From: Pseudomonadota bacterium | GTDB lineage: Bacteria > Desulfobacterota > Binatia > UBA1149 | NCBI GenBank assembly: GCA_014382245.1 | Contig: JACNKC010000021.1 | Location: 1-34,516 of the forward strand | Reading direction: 5' to 3' | DNA: 34,516 nt | Part shown: in pieces, positions 6,303-14,416 of the stretch | How positions within the stretch are numbered: the first letter of the stretch is position 1 | How the letters are laid out: each line of letters starts with the position of its first letter | Position numbers and translations under genes: made by a program | Notes under the pieces: generated by a model | Database searches by the model: none | What the model was told of the DNA's origin: nothing | Seen by the model: the letters and a program-made list of their open reading frames with translations, nothing else

Positions 6303-6944
6303 ATGGCAGCCCTTGTGACACTGGAAGGCATCGAGGGCTGCGGCAAGTCTACCCAGGCGGGCCTGCTCACGGCGCACCTTGAAGACCGCGGCCTCGACGC
6401 CGTTCTCACCTGCGAGCCGGGTGGCACGCGGGTTACCGCCGAGATCCGGCGCCTGTTGGCCGACCCCACTTCCGAGTTGGACCCGCGGACCGAACTCCTG
6501 CTCTTCCTCGCCGATCGTGCCCAGCACGTGACCGAGGTCATACGACCGGCGCTCGAACGCGGAGCCGTGGTGATCTGCGACCGCTACAGCGACTCCACTA
6601 TAGCCTACCAGTGCCACGGCCGCGGTCACGAGCGCGCCCTGGTCGACGAACTCAACGCCTGGGCGGCGGGCCAACTGGTACCGGATCTCACGCTGTGGAT
6701 AGACTGCGAAATAGAGATCGGCCTCGAGCGCGCCCGCGTTCACAGCGGCGGGCCGGGCGACCGCTTCGAGGCCGAGCCAACGGCTTTTCACCAGCGGGTG
6801 CGAGCCGGCTTTGCCGGCTGCTGCAAGGACGAACCCGAACGCGTGCGCCGCATTGACGGCAACCGCGACCAGGCGAGTGTTACAGCGTCGGTGCTGGCGA
6901 CGGTGGACGAGTTTCTCGCTTCACAATCTGGGGCAGCTCGATGA
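6303..6944 (+). CDS. tmk: Thymidylate kinase
   Basis: Phosphorylates dTMP to dTDP with ATP in the cytoplasm, feeding DNA synthesis. The 213-residue protein begins MAALVTLEGIEGCGKSTQA with the P-loop EGCGKST. EPGGTRVTAEIRR, the DRY-type motif CDRYSDSTIAYQCHGRG, and the LID-region sequence ERARVHSGGPGDRFE follow. Length is normal for the family. Its stop overlaps the holB start by 4 nt (ATGA), so the two are translationally coupled. The gene heads the operon tmk-holB-metG-tatD, an arrangement common in deltaproteobacterial and Gram-positive genomes. A promoter just upstream implies little or no leader. Confidence 0.96.
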   Translation: MAALVTLEGIEGCGKSTQAGLLTAHLEDRGLDAVLTCEPGGTRVTAEIRRLLADPTSELDPRTELLLFLADRAQHVTEVIRPALERGAVVICDRYSDSTIAYQCHGRGHERALVDELNAWAAGQLVPDLTLWIDCEIEIGLERARVHSGGPGDRFEAEPTAFHQRVRAGFAGCCKDEPERVRRIDGNRDQASVTASVLATVDEFLASQSGAAR

Positions 6945-8005
6945 GCGCTGCCGATCTTTCGCCGCTACAGGGTCACGGCCAGCAACTCGACAAGCTCCGA
7001 CGGCTGGTGCCGCGGCACGGCGAGGGCGAACGACGCCACCACCACGCGTTCATTTTCTGCGGGCCCATGGGCACCGGCAAGTTCAAGGCCGCGTTGTGGC
7101 TGGCCGCGCGGCTCAAGTGCGAGCAACCCGGGAACTGCCGCGGACTGTTTGAAGAAGGCGCCGGCCAGCTGTGCGATCGCTGCGGACAGTTGGCCGCGGG
7201 CAGTCACCCGGACCTCGTGGTGGTCGAGCCCATGGAAGAGGGCAAAGCCATTTATCTCGCCCAGATCGTTCCGCGCAAGAAACCCGAAGTTCCCCAGCGG
7301 CCGCTAGTGACCACGCTGGCCACGAGGCCACTGCGGCCCGGGCCGCGCGTGGCCATCATCCGCGACGCCGAGCTGCTCAGGGTCGAAGCGCAGAACGCCA
7401 TGCTAAAACTGCTCGAAGAACCGCCGGGCGATTGCGTCCTCGTGCTGGTGACCGCCAACCCCACTGCCCTGCTGCCCACCGTGCGCTCGCGCTGCCAGTT
7501 TGTTCGTTTCGGCCTGCTCGACGACGACGAACTCGGACGGGTGATGGCCGCGCAGGGCATCGACAGCAAGCGCTCAGCCGAGATCGCCATGCTGGCCGGC
7601 GGCCGGGCCGACCTCGCGTTGTCTACCGACGAACGCGCCATCGATGAAAGGCTCAAGCTGGTAAGCAGCTGGGAAAAGCTGCTCGCCGATCCCCTGCTCC
7701 CCTTGGAACCGCTGGTGCGGCAGCTCGCCGGCAAACCGGGCAAGGACAGCAGCACGCCCGAACGCAAGCGCCGAATGAAACTGCTCGCCGAGTGGCAACT
7801 GGCCAAGGCGAGGACCGCCCTGGGGCAGTCGCGGCCGCAGGGCAACAGCGAGCTCGACCGACTACTGGCCAACGCGGCCGCGGCACGCAGCCCGCGCCGA
7901 CTGGTGCACGATTCGCTGACCATGAACTCCTGCACGCTGGCGCTGGGCCGCAACGCCAACGCCAAACTGGCCATCCGTGATGCCCTGTTGCATATAAGGG
8001 GCTGA
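6941..8005 (+). CDS. holB: DNA polymerase III delta-prime subunit
   Basis: A 354-residue AAA+ clamp-loader protein. Near the N-terminus FIFCGPMGTGKFKAALWLAARL is the P-loop region (GPMGTGK). A Cys-rich zinc module runs from CEQPGNCRG to CDRCGQLAAGSHPD. Sensor and SRC-like motifs appear in RVAIIRDAELLRVEAQNAMLKLLEEPP and LLPTVRSRCQFVRF. Delta-prime is the stator of the clamp loader that places the sliding clamp on DNA. Overlaps tmk by 4 nt; metG begins 17 nt downstream. The C-terminal collar domain is divergent, as usual for this subunit. Confidence 0.93.
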   Translation: MSAADLSPLQGHGQQLDKLRRLVPRHGEGERRHHHAFIFCGPMGTGKFKAALWLAARLKCEQPGNCRGLFEEGAGQLCDRCGQLAAGSHPDLVVVEPMEEGKAIYLAQIVPRKKPEVPQRPLVTTLATRPLRPGPRVAIIRDAELLRVEAQNAMLKLLEEPPGDCVLVLVTANPTALLPTVRSRCQFVRFGLLDDDELGRVMAAQGIDSKRSAEIAMLAGGRADLALSTDERAIDERLKLVSSWEKLLADPLLPLEPLVRQLAGKPGKDSSTPERKRRMKLLAEWQLAKARTALGQSRPQGNSELDRLLANAAAARSPRRLVHDSLTMNSCTLALGRNANAKLAIRDALLHIRG

Positions 8006-8021
8006 GCGCAACACCCTCGTC

Positions 8022-9587
8022 ATGACAGGCAAGCCTTCCACCATCGAACTCACCACCCCGCTTTACTACGTGAACGCGGAGCCTCACCTCGGGCACACCT
8101 ACACCACGGTAATCGTAGACACGCTGGCTCGCTTTCATCGTTCGATGGGCAGGGAGGTGTTCTTTCTGACCGGCACCGACGAGCACGGCGACAAGATAGC
8201 CCGCGCGGCTGAAGCCGCTGGCTGTGAGCCACGTGAGTACGCCGACCGCGTGTCGGATATTTTCAGGTCAACCTGGGACGAATGCTCGATAAGCTACGAC
8301 CACTTCGTGCGCACCACCGACTCCTACCACGTGGATTTCGTGCGCGAGGTACTCACGCGCGTCAACGACGCCGGCGATATCTACTTTGACAGCTACGGCG
8401 GCAACTACTGCACCGGCTGCGAGCGCTTCTACACCGACCGCGAGCTGGTGGACGGCAAGTGCCCCGACCACGAGCTGGAGCCCGAGTGGATAGAAGAGCA
8501 AAACTATTTCTTCAAGCTGTCGGCTTACCAGCAGCGCCTGCTCGACCACCTGCACGACAACCCCGACTTCATCCGACCCGAGGGCTACCGCAACGAGGTG
8601 CTCTCCCTGCTGGGCGAACCACTCGAAGACCTTTGCATTTCGCGCCCGACGAGTCGCCTGGACTGGGGCATCCCGCTGCCCTTTGACGACGACTACGTAA
8701 CCTACGTGTGGTTCGACGCCTTGCTCAACTACCGCGCGGCGCTCGAGTTCGCGCGCGGCGACAAGGCCGACAAGTTCTGGCAGAACGCCAACCACTTCAT
8801 AGCCAAGGACATACTCAAGCCGCACGCGGTGTTCTGGCCGGCCATGCTGATGGCCGCCGGGCTGCCGCTGTACGATCGGCTCAACGTACACGGCTACTGG
8901 AACATGGGCGAGAGCAAGATGTCCAAGTCGCTGGGCAACGTGATACGTCCGCTGGAAATGAAAGAGCGCTTCGGGCTCGACAGCTTTCGTTACTTCCTCC
9001 TGCGCGAGATGTCGTTTGGTTCCGACTCCAGCTTTACCGAGGACGCCTTCGTGCGGCGCTTCAACGGCGACCTCTCCAACGGGCTGGGCAACCTCGTGAG
9101 CCGGGTGCTGTCGATGCAGAACAAGTACTTCGACGGCCTGCTGCAGGCGCCGGCCGACGAAGACACATCGGCTGAAGACACGGCTGCCGACGCGACAGTG
9201 CACGCGGCTTTTGAAAAAGCCGAGCAGAGAGTGCCCGAGTTGCTCGAGGGGCTGTCTTTCCACCTCGCGCTCGAAGAAGCCTGGCACGCTCTTGCCGCCT
9301 GCGACAAGTACATAGTCGATACGGCGCCCTTCAAGCTCTACAAGGACGAGAGCAAGCACGGGCGGGTGGGCGAGATACTGCTGCTCTTGTGCGAAGCCCT
9401 GCTGCACGCGGCCCGACTGCTGGCGCCCTTCATGCCCGACAGCTCAGCGGCTATCTCCAGGCTGCTCAACACCGAGCCGGTAGAGATGGCCGAGCCGCCG
9501 CCTGCCTGGGGTACAGCCTTTGAGCCCGGCCACCGCGTGGGCAAGCCCGAGCCGCTGTTTCCTCGCATAGAGATCGACAAGCAGTGA
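8022..9587 (+). CDS. metG: Methionyl-tRNA synthetase (short form)
   Basis: Charges tRNA(Met) in the cytoplasm. The 521-residue protein has the class I signatures HLGH (in NAEPHLGHTYTT) and KMSKS (in ESKMSKSLGN), LTGTDEHGDKIARAAE, and the WFDALLNY region. The zinc knuckle reads CTGCERFY...GKCPDHELEP, so the last position of the usual Cys set is His. The protein stops after the alpha-helical anticodon-binding domain and lacks the C-terminal EMAP/Trbp111-like tRNA-binding domain that many bacterial MetG proteins carry. Several bacteria have such short forms. The stop overlaps the tatD GTG start by 4 nt. Confidence 0.96.
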   Translation: MTGKPSTIELTTPLYYVNAEPHLGHTYTTVIVDTLARFHRSMGREVFFLTGTDEHGDKIARAAEAAGCEPREYADRVSDIFRSTWDECSISYDHFVRTTDSYHVDFVREVLTRVNDAGDIYFDSYGGNYCTGCERFYTDRELVDGKCPDHELEPEWIEEQNYFFKLSAYQQRLLDHLHDNPDFIRPEGYRNEVLSLLGEPLEDLCISRPTSRLDWGIPLPFDDDYVTYVWFDALLNYRAALEFARGDKADKFWQNANHFIAKDILKPHAVFWPAMLMAAGLPLYDRLNVHGYWNMGESKMSKSLGNVIRPLEMKERFGLDSFRYFLLREMSFGSDSSFTEDAFVRRFNGDLSNGLGNLVSRVLSMQNKYFDGLLQAPADEDTSAEDTAADATVHAAFEKAEQRVPELLEGLSFHLALEEAWHALAACDKYIVDTAPFKLYKDESKHGRVGEILLLLCEALLHAARLLAPFMPDSSAAISRLLNTEPVEMAEPPPAWGTAFEPGHRVGKPEPLFPRIEIDKQ

Positions 9588-10363
9588 CGCCCGCCATCAT
9601 TGACACCCACTGCCATCTTTCCGACGGCAAGTTCAGCGACGACGTCGACGAGGTAATCGAGCGCGCCGTGGCCGCGGGCGTTACCCGCATGGTGGCCGTA
9701 GGTGGCGGCGGCCCCATTGAAGATAGCAGGCGCAGCGCCGAAATGACCGAGCGCTACGACTGCCTGCGCTCCACGGCCGGTATTCATCCGCACGACGCGG
9801 CGTCGGTCGACCAGGCCACGATCGATGAGCTGGAGGAACTGCTCGCCCGGCCGACCGTGGTGGCGGTGGGCGAAACCGGGCTCGATTATTACTACGACAA
9901 CTCCCCCCGCGACCTCCAGCGCGAGGCACTGGCCCGCCACCTGCAGTTGGCCCAGCAGTGCTCGTTGCCGATTGTGCTGCACTGCCGGGACGCGCACGAA
10001 GATCTCCGCGACGTGATCGAAGCCGAGGGCGTACCTGCCGCGGGCGGCGTTGTGCACTGCTTTACCGGTAACTACCAGGAGGCCTGTTGGTACCTCGACC
10101 ACGGGCTGCTGATTTCGTTCACCGGCATAATCTCGTTTCGCAACGCCGGCGAACTGCGGGACGTGGCCGCACGGGTTCCGCTCGACAGCATGATGCTCGA
10201 GACCGACTCACCCTACCTCGCTCCCGAGCCCAAGCGTGGAAAGCGCAACGAGCCTGGCTACGTGGTGCACGTGGCGAAGGCGATGGCACGCACACGCAAT
10301 TGCAGCCTCGAAGAAGTAGCCCGGGCCACCACCGCCAACGCCGAGAAAATGTTTTTCTCCTGA
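9584..10363 (+). CDS. tatD: TatD-family metal-dependent DNase
   Basis: A 259-residue TIM-barrel hydrolase. Metal-site motifs are IDTHCHL (N-terminal HxH), VGETGLDYYYD (bridging Glu), LHCRDAHED, VVHCFTG and LETDSPYLAPEP (catalytic Asp). Family members are 3'-5' DNases acting in DNA quality control; some process D-tyrosyl or other substrates. Starts at GTG in a GTGA overlap with metG, the usual position for tatD after metG. Its stop is only 3 nt from the stop of the convergent iron permease gene, with no recognisable terminator between them. Confidence 0.94.
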   Translation: MTPAIIDTHCHLSDGKFSDDVDEVIERAVAAGVTRMVAVGGGGPIEDSRRSAEMTERYDCLRSTAGIHPHDAASVDQATIDELEELLARPTVVAVGETGLDYYYDNSPRDLQREALARHLQLAQQCSLPIVLHCRDAHEDLRDVIEAEGVPAAGGVVHCFTGNYQEACWYLDHGLLISFTGIISFRNAGELRDVAARVPLDSMMLETDSPYLAPEPKRGKRNEPGYVVHVAKAMARTRNCSLEEVARATTANAEKMFFS

Positions 10364-10366
10364 GGC

Positions 10367-12673
10367 TCAGCCGGATTGGTCGACCGATCCACGGCGAGCA
10401 CGCAACAGCACGGCCGCCGCCAGTACAGCCGCGGCCAGCATCAGCCCCTGGGCCATGGCCGTTTCGAGATCGGGGGACATGCCCAGCAGCGAAAACTCCG
10501 GCCACCAGCCCACCGGTGTGAGCGCCATGACTCCGCCTTCCTGCAACTCGGTTATGCCCGCGCCTGCAAAACGAAAGGCCAGCAGGTAGAGCAGGCTGCC
10601 GGTGGCCGAAAAGAACGGCCGAAGGGGCACGCGGACGCCCAGCTTGAAGACCCCGAGGTACAACAGGAAGAGCAGCAGGCTGCCGACCCCGAAGCCTCCC
10701 GACACGGCCATCACCTGGCCACCGTCGGCCAGCAGGGCACGGTAGAACAACACCGTCTCGAAACCCTCGCGATAAACGGCAAGGAACGCGATCCCGGCCA
10801 TGGTCCAGCGCGAACCGGCGCCCAGCGCGCGGTCGACCTGCCCCTGTATGTAGCGCTGCCAGCGGTCGGCCTCTGCTCGCGACAACAACCAGTAGCTCAC
10901 GCTGAACAGCACCAGGGCCGCGAGTAACATGGTGACACCCTCGATGAGTTCGCCGGCCAGGCCGACCCCTCCAAGCAGCCACTGGGCCGCGGCCGCGGTG
11001 GCGATGCTGAGCAGCACGCCCACCGCCGCTCCCTCGAACAGCCAACGCCGGGCGATCATGTGTCCGCCACGCGACAGGTAGGTCGCAAGCGCGGCGATCA
11101 CGAGTATCGCCTCCAGGCCTTCCCTGAGTATGATCACCAGCGAAGCGAAGAAGGCCGAGGCCGAGCTGGCGGTGGCTCCCAATAGGACAGCCGCTGCCTC
11201 CAGGTCCCGGTCTATCGAATCAAAGTCTGCTTCGCGTCCGGACAGCAGGTCCGCGCGGGCACGGGCAAAGCGTTTCTCCAGGGTACCGGCCAACGCAGAA
11301 TCGCGGGTGGCGATAAGTTTCTCGGCCTGCTCAAAAACCATGTAGGCCTGCAGCATGACGGCCGCGGCGCCAGCCGAATCGTCCTCGGCCATCGCTCTCG
11401 CCCGCTCCACCAGTTGGAAGACCTCGTCGAGCTCGTTCGAGTTGGTTTCGGCGGCCCCTACCCCCAAGCCGGCACGCAAGGACTCGTCGAGTCGGCGGGC
11501 AGCAGCAGCCACCTGTCCCTCTGCCCGCTGCGAATAAACTGCCTCGGTGAGCTCCTGCAGCAAAGCGGCCACGGCATCGCTGTCCGCCTCGGTGAGAACG
11601 TCGCCCAAGGCGTCAATATCGGCGGCGACCGTGGCCAGGAAGATACGCGCTTCACCATACTCAAGCTTGTTGACTACCTCGCCGTCGCGGACTCCGTCGT
11701 TGTACTCCTCTACAACCAGCTCCAGGGCCGACAAGAGGTGACGCGGATCTACTTCGCGCTGCTCATCGGCCGCAGCGCCGCTATCGGCCGAAGCCAGGCG
11801 TGCAGCGACCAGCAGCGAGTCCGCTGCGCTGCCGTCGTCATCGCCGTGGACTCTCGAGCTCTCGAGTGCCTCCAGCAGGCGACGATCAGACAGGCCCGCA
11901 GTCGCCATCGGGTCGGACAGGTCCAGGGCCTTACCGTCACCGTGGCAGCCATCGCAGTTTGCGAGATCGCCGCCAGCTGTTCGGCTATTGCCCGCGGCCG
12001 CCTCAACAATCCCCGGTCGCGATTTCAAGGTCCACAGGAACCACACGATATCCCAGCGCTCCTGGACGGTGAGCACGTGGTCCCAGGCCGGCATGGCAGT
12101 GCCCGGCAGGCCCATGCCCATCACCTGGAAAAACTCCTCGGGCGTCTCGTCGAGCAGCTCCGAGCCGGCGGTAAAATCGACCGGCCGCGGGCCAACTACC
12201 TGGTCAGCCAGCGGGCCATGGCCATCGCCCTGCTCGCCGTGACACGAGGTGCAGTAGCGCAGGTAAAGCGTACGCCCCCGCTGCGGCGAGGGCCTGTCCG
12301 ATGGAGCCTGGACCCCCACCCCCTCGGCGTGAACACCAACCCACTGCTCGTAAGCCCTGGTCAGCTCCTCGACCGCTGCGCGGCCCTCTGCCAGCGCAAT
12401 GACAGCGTCAAGCTCGGGCGACGGAGAGGAATCGGCGAGCAAGGAGAACAGCGCCATCGCGGTTGCCAATTCGTCGGGATCGACCACCTCGCCACCGCGT
12501 ACACCCTCTCCGTATTCCTGCACGGCCACGCGCAACATGCCCAGCTGCCGGGCCCGGTCGGGCTCGCCCATGTCGAGCGGACCCGAAGCTCCAGACAACC
12601 GCGTGTAAACGAATGCCGTCGCCGCAAGAGCAAATAAGCCGCATAACAGGGCGGGTCGGAATCTTTTCAGCAT
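10367..12673 (-). CDS. Cytochrome c / FTR1 fusion iron permease
   Basis: A 768-residue protein with an N-terminal membrane segment or signal (residues 7-24). Two c-type haem motifs follow, CTSCH (141-145, in a cytochrome c domain ending near VWFLWTL) and CDGCH (240-244). A long helical periplasmic region precedes a C-terminal FTR1-type permease from about 508, with the iron-binding motifs REGLE (517-521) and REGFE (635-639) in hydrophobic helices. FTR1/EfeU proteins import ferric iron after coupled oxidation of Fe2+. The fused cytochrome suggests electrons are passed on in the periplasm (inference). Segments near residues 56-66 and 323-333 both read YxxGVRxGEVV, a sign of internal duplication. 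fur lies upstream on the same strand, and a Fur-like box sits 41 bp before the start. Confidence 0.9.
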   Translation of the reverse strand: MLKRFRPALLCGLFALAATAFVYTRLSGASGPLDMGEPDRARQLGMLRVAVQEYGEGVRGGEVVDPDELATAMALFSLLADSSPSPELDAVIALAEGRAAVEELTRAYEQWVGVHAEGVGVQAPSDRPSPQRGRTLYLRYCTSCHGEQGDGHGPLADQVVGPRPVDFTAGSELLDETPEEFFQVMGMGLPGTAMPAWDHVLTVQERWDIVWFLWTLKSRPGIVEAAAGNSRTAGGDLANCDGCHGDGKALDLSDPMATAGLSDRRLLEALESSRVHGDDDGSAADSLLVAARLASADSGAAADEQREVDPRHLLSALELVVEEYNDGVRDGEVVNKLEYGEARIFLATVAADIDALGDVLTEADSDAVAALLQELTEAVYSQRAEGQVAAAARRLDESLRAGLGVGAAETNSNELDEVFQLVERARAMAEDDSAGAAAVMLQAYMVFEQAEKLIATRDSALAGTLEKRFARARADLLSGREADFDSIDRDLEAAAVLLGATASSASAFFASLVIILREGLEAILVIAALATYLSRGGHMIARRWLFEGAAVGVLLSIATAAAAQWLLGGVGLAGELIEGVTMLLAALVLFSVSYWLLSRAEADRWQRYIQGQVDRALGAGSRWTMAGIAFLAVYREGFETVLFYRALLADGGQVMAVSGGFGVGSLLLFLLYLGVFKLGVRVPLRPFFSATGSLLYLLAFRFAGAGITELQEGGVMALTPVGWWPEFSLLGMSPDLETAMAQGLMLAAAVLAAAVLLRARRGSVDQSG

Positions 12674-12713
12674 GTGTACAACAGGTACCGAGGGCGGTGG
12701 GCTTTTTGAATTC

Positions 12714-12732
12714 GATTGTCAATATCATTAAT
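12714..12732 (-). promoter_or_regulatory. Candidate Fur box upstream of the iron permease
   Basis: GATTGTCAATATCATTAAT matches the classical 19-bp Fur consensus GATAATGATAATCATTATC at about 12-13 positions. It stands out as an AT-rich island, 41 bp before the permease start and directly after the fur gene. A weak promoter, TTCAAA (12705-12710), 17 nt, TACCTG (12682-12687), lies next to it, 8 nt before the ATG. Iron-dependent repression of the permease is the inferred role. Confidence 0.55.
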
Positions 12733-12776
12733 ACCAGTGCTCAAGTGCCCTGTAAAGCATGGCGAGGGGCCCCTTT

Positions 12777-13208
12777 TCAGCGGCAGTTGCGGCACAGGCC
12801 GAAGAGTTCGAGCCGGTGGCTCACCAGCGAAAAGCCCAGCCGCTTGGCCGCCGCCTCCTGCAGGCTCTCGATCTGGTCGTTCTCGAACTCTTCGATGCGA
12901 CCACACTCGGTACAGATGCAGTGGTCGTGGTGGGCCGACAGGTTTTCGTACAGGGCCACGCCCGTGTCGAAGTGCCGTTCCTGCACCAGGCCCGCCTCGC
13001 ACAGCAGTCGCATGGTCCGGTACACGGTAGAAAAACCTATGCCCGGTTCTATCTCGCGCACGCGGGCAAAGATCTGCTCAGCGCTGAAGTGGCCCCTTAC
13101 CCCGAGAAACCAGCGCGCTATTTCTTCGCGCTGTTGAGTATTTTTCATACCGTGTTCGCGGATGAAATCGCGAAAACTATCCAGCCGAGCGGTTTCGTCG
13201 ATGGCCAA
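12777..13208 (-). CDS. fur: Fur-family metal-dependent transcriptional repressor
   Basis: A 143-residue protein. The N-terminal winged helix includes KNTQQREEIARWFLG and FSTVYRTMRLLCEAGLV (recognition helix). The dimerisation domain has the metal motif HHDHCICTECGRIEEF and a second Cys pair, CRNC, at the very C-terminus, giving the two CxxC structural zinc pairs. Size and motifs fit Fur/Zur/PerR. Location next to an FTR1 permease preceded by a Fur-like box favours iron sensing. PerR or Zur cannot be excluded by sequence alone. It starts 3 nt after the upstream small gene and so is likely co-transcribed with it and phaR. Confidence 0.92.
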   Translation of the reverse strand: MAIDETARLDSFRDFIREHGMKNTQQREEIARWFLGVRGHFSAEQIFARVREIEPGIGFSTVYRTMRLLCEAGLVQERHFDTGVALYENLSAHHDHCICTECGRIEEFENDQIESLQEAAAKRLGFSLVSHRLELFGLCRNCR

Positions 13209-13211
13209 TGG

Positions 13212-13550
13212 TCAGGCGGGGGGGCCGGTCGAGCCACCGGGACCGTCTATGAGTTCCCTCAGCTCGGGGTCAAGATACTGGCCGGCGAGGTCGGAATCTT
13301 TCAGTGCAATGGCGAGCAGTTCAAGTCGCTCGGCCACCGGCACCTTGCGGTCCAGGAGCATGACTTCCTTGCCGTCCACCGTGCACAGGCCGCTCTGCAC
13401 GCTGTAGCCGGCGTCGCGGTGAAGTTGCTCTTCGCGAACCTCCAGGCCAACGCTGTCGGCTACTTCCTTGAGCCGATCCAGCAGCGCGCGGCTGCGCTCA
13501 TCAGCGGGGGACGTTTTTACGGCCTTACCCTTCTTCGCCATGGATGACAC
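13212..13550 (-). CDS. Conserved small hypothetical protein
   Basis: A 112-residue protein without signal peptide or membrane segment. It has a Lys-rich start (AKKGKAVK), a helical stretch RSRALLDRLKEVADSVGLEVREE, then SGLCTVDGKEVMLLDRKVPVAERLELLAIAL and YLDPELRELIDG. I do not recognise a named domain. The GLCxxxGxxxxLLDRxxP pattern looks like a small cytoplasmic family seen in several phyla, but that is from memory. Starts at GTG 13550 or ATG 13541. Lies between phaR (12 nt) and fur (3 nt), so it is probably transcribed with both. Confidence 0.75.
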   Translation of the reverse strand: MSSMAKKGKAVKTSPADERSRALLDRLKEVADSVGLEVREEQLHRDAGYSVQSGLCTVDGKEVMLLDRKVPVAERLELLAIALKDSDLAGQYLDPELRELIDGPGGSTGPPA

Positions 13551-13562
13551 GACGAGCGCGAC

Positions 13563-14291
13563 TTAACGGTCGGCGCTCTTCCCCCCGGCCGGCGTGTCGC
13601 CGAAGCTGTCCTGTCCCTCCGACTCCCCGCCCGCAGGTTCCTCCGGGGCAACTTCAGCAGGGGAGGACGACTGGGCGACGGCCGAATCGCCAGCGGGATC
13701 CTCGGTCGCGGCGGCCGCGGGGGCGTCGTCTCCGTCCTCACCGCTGCGCACCAGGCCCACGGCATTCTCGAGCGACTGCAGGCTCTTCTCCACTCGCTCG
13801 AGTTCGCGCTGCACCACCGCACTACTGCGCGCACTGTCCACCGACTCCCTGAGCCAACTTCGCAGTTCGTTGAACTGTTCCTGTGGACGCGCGACCAGGT
13901 CATCGATGAGGTGTCGCCCTTCTTCGAGCGCGCGGCCACCGCCACCCACCACGTCGCGTACCCGCTCGCCGGCGCGCTCGGTTATTCCACCCAGCACTTC
14001 TATTCCGCGCGTAGCCCGATCGCTGATGTCCTGCACTGTTGCCCCGCCCGATCGAATCAGCTCGCGCAGAAACGAAACCGAGACCAGGCTGCTGCGGGTT
14101 TTCTCTTCCTCGAGTATTATCTGGGCAAACGTGATCGCAGTGAGATCGTCACCGCTCTCGTTGTCGATGACCGTGAGCTCCTCGCCGTCACGCACCATCC
14201 GGGCCAGGCCCTTGAGGGTAACGTAACGGGACTTCATGGTGTCGTATAGTTTACGGTTGGCGTACCGCTTGATGACGCGTTCTCTGTTCAT
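13563..14291 (-). CDS. phaR: PHA/PHB accumulation regulator-type DNA-binding protein
   Basis: A 242-residue protein whose first 60 residues match the polyhydroxyalkanoate synthesis regulator DNA-binding domain: VIKRYANRKLYDTMKSRYVTL, VRDGEELTVIDNESGDDLT and ITFAQIILEEE. A helical middle part (about 75-170, phasin-like amphipathic helices) follows, then an acidic Ala/Glu/Pro-rich tail. PhaR proteins bind DNA and PHA granules and control phasin expression. No PHA synthase or phasin gene is in the window, so a different role is possible. Likely first gene of phaR-(13212 gene)-fur. Confidence 0.85.
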   Translation of the reverse strand: MNRERVIKRYANRKLYDTMKSRYVTLKGLARMVRDGEELTVIDNESGDDLTAITFAQIILEEEKTRSSLVSVSFLRELIRSGGATVQDISDRATRGIEVLGGITERAGERVRDVVGGGGRALEEGRHLIDDLVARPQEQFNELRSWLRESVDSARSSAVVQRELERVEKSLQSLENAVGLVRSGEDGDDAPAAAATEDPAGDSAVAQSSSPAEVAPEEPAGGESEGQDSFGDTPAGGKSADR

Positions 14292-14374
14292 GACTTTAAC
14301 CCCGGCACAGCCAACTCTTCACGACGATGGCTAGCAAAACGGGGGCTAACAGGCAAACACACCTCGGCAGCAGG

Positions 14375-14403
14375 TTGACCACCACCGTGGCGCCGGTTAG
14401 CGT
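14375..14403 (+). promoter_or_regulatory. Sigma70-like promoter of the Nit-family gene
   Basis: TTGACC (14375-14380), 17-nt spacer, TAGCGT (14398-14403), 13 nt before ATG 14417. This implies a leader of only a few bases and supports that start over the in-frame ATG at 14327. Confidence 0.45.
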
Positions 14404-14416
14404 CGGGCGAACAGAG

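Noticed and set aside
8268-9407. Minus-strand 379-codon open frame
   Set aside because: Antisense to metG, whose motifs are unambiguous.
10361-10371. CTGAGGCTCAG palindrome between tatD and the iron permease
   Set aside because: Single-base loop cannot form a hairpin, and it overlaps both gene ends, so a terminator call is not supported.
11414-12637. Plus-strand 407-codon open frame
   Set aside because: Antisense to the cytochrome c-FTR1 gene; no recognisable motif and no start signal.
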